The position numbers and the translations under genes are program-made. Shown here one piece after another: positions 56,451 to 64,000 of a stretch of 64,000 bases of DNA. The notes beneath the pieces are model-generated. The model worked only from the letters and a program-made list of their open reading frames with translations. It was not told where the DNA came from and did not search any database. The DNA is taken from NCBI GenBank assembly GCA_002900995.3, contig CM035307.1, positions 4,092,001-4,156,000 of the forward strand, read 5' to 3'. Each line of letters opens with the position of its first letter. Position 1 is the first letter of the stretch. Source of the stretch: Ganoderma boninense. Taxonomy: Eukaryota > Basidiomycota > Agaricomycetes > Polyporales > Polyporaceae.

Positions 56451-58205
56451 TCAATCAAACTCGACCAAAACCGCCTCCGTTGCCCTCAAATCCAGCCCCT
56501 TGCTCAGCTCCACCGTCTCGCTCACCACCGCCCCCACCGGCCGTGGATCGTTAGGCGTCTCGAAGCTCTGCCCAGCAAACGTCACGTTCGCCGTGTCGTC
56601 CGCGTGCTGTATGACCAGCCTCCGCGCCCTCGCGCTGCCCGTCGTCCCCGCAAAGTCGATGTGCACGGCGGCCGCGTGCCGGTGCTCGTCGTGAGCCACG
56701 CCTGCAGGTTGACGAAGACCGCGCGCGCGAGCCGCCCGCCCTCGAACGCGGCGTACCCGGACACGTCCGCGTCGCCCACGGAGAGCTCGACGACCTGCGC
56801 GGCGCCCGAGGCGCCGATGAAGGTGTTGACGAGGATGCCGGCGTAGTACGCGGGCTGGACGTGCGGCGGCTGGGGCGGGTCGAGCGCGGAGCCGTCGACG
56901 ATCGAGCGGTTCAGACTGATGGGCTGGAGCTGCCGAAGTTGGTCGTGCAAGCTCAGCGGGAAAGTCTATAGCTTAAAACGGGGGCTGGGGGGGCTTACGA
57001 AGTTGTACTTGAACCCGATGCCTTCGTGGAAGAACGCCTGCTTAATGCCGAGCGTCGCCGCCTGCAGCGTGTAGTCCACCACCCAAAGCGCGATGCCGGC
57101 CGTGTTGCTCACACCTGGGGCCCCATGACACGCGATGCTGTTCGTCTCGCTGCAAGGGCGGCGCGTCAGAGACCGACAATTACGTGTGGGCGGGTGAAAT
57201 GTGACGGCATACCCCAGGATGTACGTCAGCCCTTGCGCATGCGTCGCGGCGATGTCCGCATTGAAGATCGACAGGTTGCCCCGGACAGCAGCCTTGCTCA
57301 AGAACGAGACGAGCGGGAAGTTGCCCCCCTGGCAGAAGACCCCGGAATAGTGATGTTGCGAGATTCTGGTGCAAGGATGTTTCGAATCCATTCCACGAAG
57401 GAAGCGTGCTGGAAAGCACTCACACAGAGATCCCCTTGCCCGGGGCACTGTCGAGGATCCCGAGACCGAAAATCTCGCGCGGCGTGAACCCTTGGTTGGC
57501 AAACGACGCGCCTTGCAGCGTCACTGGGCCCGTATTCGTCGTGATACCCGCCGCCTCCGCCACCGGTCCTGCGACCGAGATCCAGTCCGGCACGTACGCG
57601 TTCACGTTATAGCTGCTCGGGCGCAGGACATTGTTCGAGTATAGATCCGCCTCGTTCCCGACCTCGATGCGCTCAAGGACGACCCCGGACTCGATGACCG
57701 CGGGAGCGGCGAACGCCCTGACGATCGCCTTGGCCATGTTAACCGCGTTCGTGACGTTGTCCGCGCCGAAGTTCACGCCCCACGTCATGCGCGTCCCGCG
57801 CGGGAGGAAGCGCGAGAGCTGGTAGAACGCGTCGCCGACCGTGATGTGCGTCGCCTCGGGGAAGGGCGTGATGGTGTTGGGCGGCGGGAACTCGTCCTCG
57901 TTGATCGTCACGGAAGGCGACCACACCGTCTTGTCCTCCGAATTGGCGCCAACGCGGATGTCGGGCGGCGTGCCAGTGAGGCCCGCGTAGTTGAGGAGGG
58001 CGCTGGTGGTGAAATCGTTAGGAGAGTCTGTCCCCACCCAGTCCGGCCACCTGTCCTGCTCGATCGAGAACGAGACGAGCGTGGGGGACAGCGTCTGTGC
58101 CCCAGACGGTGCGGAGCTGGGGACGGATACGTTGACAGCCACCACGGAGCCCCGAAGGGAAAGGAAGAGCACGGCGGCGGCGAGAAAGGTGCCGTGGCAC
58201 GTCAT
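56451..58205 (-). CDS. Secreted glycoside hydrolase family 79-like beta-glucuronidase
   Basis: Likely cleaves glucuronic acid from arabinogalactan or other plant or fungal glycans outside the cell. Exons 58205-57424, 57365-57213, 57149-57000 and 56929-56451 join in phase. The signal peptide is MTCHGTFLAAAVLFLSLRGS. Then VSFSIEQDRWPDWVG, YQLSRFLPRGTRMTWGVNFG, the acid/base Glu in RIEVGNEADLY, and the nucleophile Glu in TYILGETNSIACHG, followed by FHEGIGFKYNFLQPISLNRS and a C-terminal beta-sandwich (GH79 C-domain type; QHADDTANVTFAGQSF). The length, about 520 residues, suits the family. Near 56661-56690 (gcacgcggccgcc) the frame of VNLQAWLTTSTGTR must shift by one to reach AAAVHIDFAGTTG: an apparent one-base error in a GC-rich run. 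A TATAAAG lies about 50 bases upstream (58254-58260). Confidence 0.88.
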
Positions 58206-58253
58206 GGTGAAAAGTGTGAATGCCTGAGCGGGACTACCAGCAAACGCTGCGTA

Positions 58254-58260
58254 CTTTATA
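58254..58260 (-). promoter_or_regulatory. TATA box of the GH79-like gene
   Basis: TATAAAG on the minus strand, about 50 bases before the start codon at 58205. Confidence 0.55.
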
Positions 58261-60584
58261 TCCAGCCCCGCAAAGCGAGGCGTGGGACTCCGTCCATCAT
58301 GCTAAACATTCCGTCAGAGGCGATGGAAGCGACGGATGGCAAGCCAGCCTTCGCGAAACCGCCGGGAGGATGAATGGCATGACCATCGGGAGTACTAGTT
58401 CCTTATGTGATGGGCGTGGCCCTGGATGGAAGGTTGCGACACCGGCGGGGGTTCCCATGAACGAAGTCCAGGTTTTGCCAAATATAGTGGGTACCATGCG
58501 TCCTGGATTGTCCTTCCAGTAATAAAACGCAGCCGGAGGCATTGAGACACAGGTGTACTTACGAAAAGCGTACATGGCATGTGGTACAGCGGTCTCAGTT
58601 GTACAACCGTCCGACAGGTAACCCGGTTGATTGGACGCATCTTCGCGATTCCCTTGGGATCGTGCGGTTCTCAAGCCAGGGGTGGATCGGCGATGTGGAG
58701 TTTGGGATTTCTATCCGGGGATGAGGGAAGTCGTAGAGGAACGCATGGAAATGAGGAACGTCCAGATGCGACATCAGTGTGAGAGCATTCATCTCGAATA
58801 AAGTCACCGTGGATCGCAGTAGGAGTTCTGTGGGACAGGGAAGTAAAAAAACCGTCAGGCAACGTTTCTGCTTTCCAGAAGCAGGGGGGAGTATTTTCGT
58901 GGTCCGACACCGAGCTCGTCCCGCTGAGCATCAGCGTACATTCCTGGTGATCCAAAAGGAACTAGAATGACGCCTTGCGGAACAAACCTTCGCATGGACC
59001 GATCTACTTTCGTACCAGCGACAGTGCTCAGAGCAACTTTGGCAAATCGCATCCAGCGATGCTACGCCCTTTCGGCTCCATCTATGGCCATGCGTATTAA
59101 CAGCGGGACAATGCAAAAACTTCCCCAGCATGTATGGCACACTCAGATGCCTGAACGATATGCTACGCATTTAAAGCCGCACTTCAACCCTTGTCGAGCG
59201 GGCCTTCTCAAGCAAGCGGACGGTTGTTTGAAATTGATCACTCACCAGTCACTTGGAAGCCACAGAACGCCCCCGACCCACATCATGTGTTGGATGGCAA
59301 TTCAGCGACTCCGAGCGATTCTCCGGTGTGGAAGGGCTTCGGTGTGTAGCCATCTTGGCGGGTGGCACCCAGACGCTGGATGAGCGACAGCTTCACTGTC
59401 TACATAGCGTCTATATCCCTGAGCAAGCCTTTCAACATGCAGAGTAGGATGTTCGACATGAAAGGGGGGGTTATGAGTGGCTATATGCGCTGAGGTTGGG
59501 TAGCTGATTGTCGTCGAAGGTGAGTTGCTCGCGCCCGACAATGGCGCTCGCCCTTGGGATGGCTGCATTTGGTAACAGCACGTGCTGTCCACGTGAACCT
59601 CATCCAGAGGCGGGCGCTTTTCGAGTTTGCATCACTCGTCCCGCACACGATGGCAGCCAAGTCGAAGGCAAGGTGAGTGTTCCATGAAAGGGGCTTTCTA
59701 CAACTTCTGACTTGGAATATGCAGGACCCTTATAGTCCGGATGGTATCCACCGCCCAGACGGGCTACTTTTACACCACGCAGAGACTAAGGTTGGGGCCT
59801 AGGTTGGCAGCAGTGAAGTACGACCCCCGAGGTGCGTAAATCAGATTCTGCGTCCCGAAATTGCCTCTAACCACGCCACTTACATCCAGTAAAGAGCCGC
59901 GTTCTGTTTGTGGAGAGCAAAAAGACTGCAAAGAAATAGACGGTGTCGCCAGCGAGACCACTTATTCCTGCCAACACCTCTCAACTCCGTTTCATACGAC
60001 CATCTACCCTCTACTTGACAGCATTCGCTTGTCAAGGGCGTTTGCCAGAACAGCTCTCCGAGACGGTTGCGGGTACCTTTCTGTACGGTACAGAGCAGCG
60101 GTAGACCGTAATGCAGGAATAGAGATGCCTTCGTTGTGGGAGGATTCTGGTCATCAGGTGCGATGTATATTGGCCCCGTTATATTCCCCCACGATCTACG
60201 GAACGGCGGTTCAATGACGCCTATGAACACCGTCGGTGCGTTTAAGAAGCTCCTCTCCTACAATACCGCCTCTCGTTTTAGGGCTCTACAATCCCTCTTG
60301 GCCCCCACCACCACAGTCCCGAAATCCGGAATGCAGACTACACGAAGATTTTGGGGCGATGGAGAATCATACGCTTGAGAACGAAGATGATTATGGAGAA
60401 CGGCATCGGCAGAATAGCCCTTCGGTTGCGTAATCTGACAGCCTGCTGCATGCCTCCTGCTGAAGCTGAAGCACAGCTCAAAGTCAAATTGAGTGAACAT
60501 GGTGCTGCGGCAATAGCACAGACGCTTTAGCAGCAGAATGTGTCTTTTCAACCGTGCTGGTGAACAGGTTTCATGCAGCACCCT
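58261..60584. other. Intergenic region, no gene seen
   Basis: About 2.3 kb. It contains the promoter of the GH79-like gene and the upstream flank of the RdRP pseudogene. No coding, RNA or repeat signal is convincing. Confidence 0.55.
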
Positions 60585-62351
60585 TCTTTCTCCTCGCCGT
60601 CCCCCTCCCTTATTCCTTCTCACGACCATTTACGCCCTCATGACTCCGACAGACATGCTACAAAAATCAAGTGTTTCCATTCATACAGCAAAGTGCCACG
60701 ATGGAATCAATGTCACCAACTGGGAGGAACAAAGCCATCCAGCGTCCCGCGGCACGAGAATGGTCGATCGCCCAACACGTTTCCTCATCGTCTCTGTCAA
60801 CAAGAAGGCTGACGATAGTGTCCTTCGTCGGACTCTGGCAAGATGGGAGCACGAGGGGTCGATCACAACGGCGAAGTGTTAGTCCACATATCGTTCACGA
60901 TGTCACCCACACTTCAACCTACTCCACAGTTACCGATTCCTGGGATACACAGAGCCAGGTGAAGGCCTGAAAGCTTATGTTCTTCCGCGAAGACGACGAC
61001 TGGACTGTCCAACGGCTCCTAGAGAGCTTCGGCGACCTTCCCGCTGTGTACGTCAAGTCGGGATACGGCAAGTACGCCGCACGTCTGGGACTGTCCTTCT
61101 CCTCCACCATCCAGTTATTTGATGTACGAGTGCTTCTTCCTCCCTCGCAATGTGTGCTAAAGATGGGTCCACATAGATCCATCACGAGTGCGCAATTGAG
61201 ATCCCCGACCTCTTGGCCCCCGATGGGTCTCTCCACAGCGACGGCTGCGGGATGATCCGCGAAACCTTCGCTGCCCAGGTGTGCAAAGAGCACGACATTC
61301 CGCCGGATACAACAGGTACGCGTTAGCATCAACTTACAGAACGCTTGACACGGCGTTACGGTGTCGCGCCATGCGAACGTCGATTTTCCAAGCACTGTTT
61401 AACATGGTGCATAGTGTTTTAGGTCCGCTGGGGAGGCGTTAAGGGCTTGCTCGTTCGCTACCCCGACGATGCATTCGATCGACACTGTAAGAAGCATGCT
61501 CAAGCACGAAGCGGCCGTTTCAAGATCGCATATCGTCCCTCGATGTTCAAATACGGGGGTGGGCCAACCGTCCTCGAGCTGCACGACCATAATTCCCCGC
61601 CTCCTGCCGCACGGCTCAATCTGCAGTTCACGGCGCTACCTCTTGCACGACGAATCCGAAACCGCGAGCGCCGGTTGCCACCAGGGTACGCATTCCCCCT
61701 ATCAAATGTTCAACTGCTAGCCACGAATGGAGGATCATCTCCGCCAACGGTTACGCTCGGTGGTATCTCTGCGCTTGTGATATTGAAGTTCGGGAGAAGA
61801 AGCAGAACGGCTTTTGGGTCTCAGTCAGGTACGACATCGGTGAACTTCGCGAGGCCAATCATACACCACGCCAATCTCGCTGTCCCCGCCCTGAGCCCCA
61901 GCCCGACGAAGATGACTCCCCTCAACAGGAGAGGAGGAGGACCTCGTCGCTGAGCACGGTGCTGGAGGAGTCCGTTCAAGATGACGATAACGATGGCTCG
62001 AGCGATTCCGACTCTGCTCCTGATTCTGACATGTCCATCCGCATCCGCACGTCTGCCTCCTCCTCGCACGCGGAGTTAGCTGCCAGTCACTCTCCGCCTC
62101 TGTCGCCCGCACCCTCTCTGCCTATCGCTACCGCCGCGGCGTGGGCTCGGCCCTTGGTCGCAGACAACCCGAAGCCGCGAGGTCCTGTCGCGACGCCGCT
62201 CATATCGCAGTGCTTGTCTGGAGGGGCCCACAGTTGAAAGCTGTGGGGGAACCAAACGCATCGGAGATACACCTGCAGAGACGTAAGCTGCCGGTACATG
62301 GCGAAGGAGCGCAAGATCGGAACGCCCGAGGTCTGGGTGCCCGCTGAATAG
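60585..62351 (+). pseudogene. Inverted, internally deleted copy of the RdRP gene
   Basis: Collinear with the minus-strand RdRP, close to 90 percent identical by eye. 60585-61645 matches about 14155-12895 (start, VNKKADDSVLRRTLARWEHE; SGYGKYAARLGLSFSST; VKGLLVRYPDDAFDRHCKKH; RPSMFKYGGGP). The sequence then jumps to the match of about 10676-9726, ending at GTPEVWVPA-like residues. About 2.2 kb, including the DxDGD catalytic loop, is missing. Introns are retained, so this is a DNA-level duplicate, not a retrocopy. Further lesions: the GTCAGT donor after the first exon reads gtgttag; a base is lost before caggtgaaggcc, with GGA turned to TGA; and TGG to TGA at about 62235 in the last Cys module. 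It cannot make an active polymerase. Confidence 0.9.
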
Positions 62352-63267
62352 GGGCGCGGGGAGCAGGACATGTACTATGTATCCTGATCTGAGACGCGAT
62401 TGGCATGCAATACTATATGTGAGTGGAAGGACTGCGAGGACGTCTCTTTGTGTAATTTATCGAATGTTGGGAGACGCATGCATGAACTCCCCTGTCGTTC
62501 GGCGAGGACGGGTACTGGCATGGATACCGCTTCTCGACATGCACAAACTTACAGATATATTTGTTCGCTCGTTATTCGCGTTCATAACGAATCAAGCTTA
62601 AGTTCCGTTTGTCCAGATTTTCAAGTATCGACAGTACAAATTCGGACTGCACCTATTGAACGGCATCGCGGTACTGGTGGCAGGTGGAACCAGGCTAGGC
62701 CTGCCAGGAATGCGTGAGCGCCCGCAGAGCGCCCATCGGCGCTCCCCGAAGTTCTCGTCAAGAGTCCGCGAGCCTCGGGCCGATACTCGTCACTTCTCTC
62801 TACCTAATCCGCCTCCACCACTCCAGGTAGCTCTCCAGAACTACAATAGAGCGTGCACATTATTTTCATGCTCTACCGCCGCCCATCTGACACCTCCGCC
62901 CAACAACACGAACAGACCATTCTTCCACCCCGGGGGTTGACCTGAATATCTATCTCCGCTGTATGTACCCTCGGGCGGACGGTACACCATACAGCAGCAA
63001 TCTTGCAAATGTTATCGCGGAAGCACGACCTTGCCCATTCAAGTGCGACGTACTCTCCCGATCAATCACGAAATCGCATGGCAGTCTAAACACGCCCGGA
63101 ACAATAAGGGCGTAAACCTTCGGTGCGTTGAAGGAGCCTCTCCCTTCCCTCCTTCCTATCCACTGCTACATCCCAGCTATTACCACCATAGTCCTAATCT
63201 TTTGCTACGGACCCTGCGCCGTTACGATCGCGAGCTTTCCCGCTTTCTGAGAGCACGCTGGTGCACT
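62352..63267. other. Intergenic region
   Basis: About 0.9 kb between the RdRP pseudogene and the 3' end of the minus-strand gene at the window edge. No gene or RNA is supported. Confidence 0.55.
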
Positions 63268-63969
63268 CTAGCTCGCTTCCTGGTACATCGTAACGCCCAC
63301 GACCTGGGGGTTGGACGTATCGATCTGGATGATGAGGAACTTGCTGTTCATCCACGAGTGTGTCGGCGAGTCCGTCTCCACATGCCTGCAAAGCCAAGCC
63401 AGCCGTCATCAGCGCTGCCGCGTAATATGTCCACATCCCCGTCTCGCGAGGACCAAACCATGCGGACTTACGCGTACGTCCACTCGGTCGCCGTGTTGCC
63501 GTTCCTGTGCGCAGAAGGCATCCAAGGTCCACCCATGGTCAGCTGGCCGCTCTGGGACGGGCACACGCGTGGCACAGTGCTCAGCGATCGTGCTCACCAG
63601 ACGCCATTCATGGACACCGACGCGAAGTGCCCGTCTGCGCTCCAGGTGAGTGGCATGATGGCCCGGGGGAAGCCCAGCTCTCCCGGAGTGGAGAGGACCC
63701 CGTTGTCCGAAAACGAGATGATGTTCGCGACGACCTCGCCGGTTGTGACGTTCGACAGGCTCCCGCTACGTAACGGTATAGTACGACACGGAGTGTCTCG
63801 GTGACGTCAGTGATGCAACTTCAACAGCTTCGGCTTCGACTTCAAGGCGACGACGACTCGGAGCGGGGGACTTACCCGCTTGCGGCGAGATGGAGACGGG
63901 TCCCGAACGGCCCTATGGCGCTGTAATGGGCGGATGGGCTGAACTGCCCTGTGAGGATAGCGGTGAATT
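63268..63969 (-). CDS. 3' part of an unidentified gene (5' end beyond the window or at its edge)
   Basis: On the minus strand, exons from about 63960 read FTAILTGQFSPSAHYSAIGP and LHLAAS. An intron (donor gtaagt at about 63872) leads to SLSNVTTGEVVANIISFSDN, GELGFPRAIMPLTWSADGHF and ASVSMNG. After another intron come LTMGGPWMPSAHRNGNTATE and, after a third, HVETDSPTHSWMNSKFLIIQ and PQVVGVTMYQEAS, with the stop at 63268-63270. The frames are clean and the composition protein-like. I do not recognise the family. The upstream edge runs into a G-rich tandem repeat, so the start cannot be placed. Confidence 0.6.
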
Positions 63970-63997
63970 GGGGTGGGGGTGGGGGTGGGGGTGGGGC
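63970..63997 (+). repeat. G-rich minisatellite (TGGGGG)n at the window end
   Basis: About four to five imperfect units of GGGGGT on the plus strand up to the last bases. Four runs of at least four G allow a G-quadruplex on this strand; as a C-rich strand it would be the polypyrimidine side of the minus-strand gene. Confidence 0.85.
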
Positions 63998-64000
63998 GAC

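Noticed and set aside
60585..62351. Retroposed (processed) copy of the RdRP
   Set aside because: At least three introns of the parent are still present in the copy, so it arose by DNA duplication.

Overview
The window is nuclear DNA of a basidiomycete fungus, most likely a wood-decay agaricomycete of the Polyporales type. Nearly every gene is cut by 50-60 bp introns with GTRNGT donors and YAG acceptors. Protein families typical of this group are present: a brown-rot-type alcohol oxidase, two DUF6697-like proteins, two DUF6534-like membrane proteins and a secreted GH79-like glucuronidase. A 100-base N-run marks this as a draft assembly.

Layout. 1-4.2 kb: PLP-synthase glutaminase, an unresolved membrane-type gene on the minus strand, and an IMPACT/UPF0029 protein. 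4.7-9.5 kb: a serine/threonine dehydratase and a major-facilitator transporter, transcribed divergently. 9.7-14.1 kb: an RNA-silencing RNA-dependent RNA polymerase (RdRP). 15.9-18.5 kb: alcohol oxidase (11 exons). 19.3-23.2 kb: an N-terminal gene fragment, a hairpin-rich non-coding block and a multi-pass membrane protein. 25.5-27.5 kb: a 15-exon gene for a secreted, dibasic-site-rich repeat peptide precursor. 27.9-36.7 kb: RFC1 and a divergent gene for a large protein of unknown function, sharing a 321 bp promoter with an MluI cell-cycle box. 37.7-43.9 kb: a DUF6697 protein and a large disordered protein. 48-53.7 kb: tandem DUF6534 genes. 53.8-58.2 kb: a second DUF6697 protein and GH79. 60.6-62.35 kb: an inverted, internally deleted pseudogene copy of the RdRP. 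63.3-64.0 kb: the 3' end of an unknown gene.

The most novel item is the repeat-peptide gene at 25571-27448. A signal-peptide exon is followed by 14 exons, each encoding one unit of about 21 residues with the consensus LEARRHGSGSRGRGDSRNRR. All exons are phase 0 and a multiple of three. Each unit has two RR sites suited to Kex2-type cleavage, and 13 of 14 contain RGDS. It looks like a Kex2-processed repeat protein (KEP/RiPP-like precursor) in which each released peptide has its own skippable exon.

The second theme is RNA silencing and genome plasticity. An apparently intact RdRP has a decayed sister copy that lost its catalytic core. Several introns or intergenic blocks are far longer than the local norm and carry inverted repeats. 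Five apparent single-base frame breaks, mostly in GC-rich exons, suggest base-calling errors rather than gene death, but should be checked.
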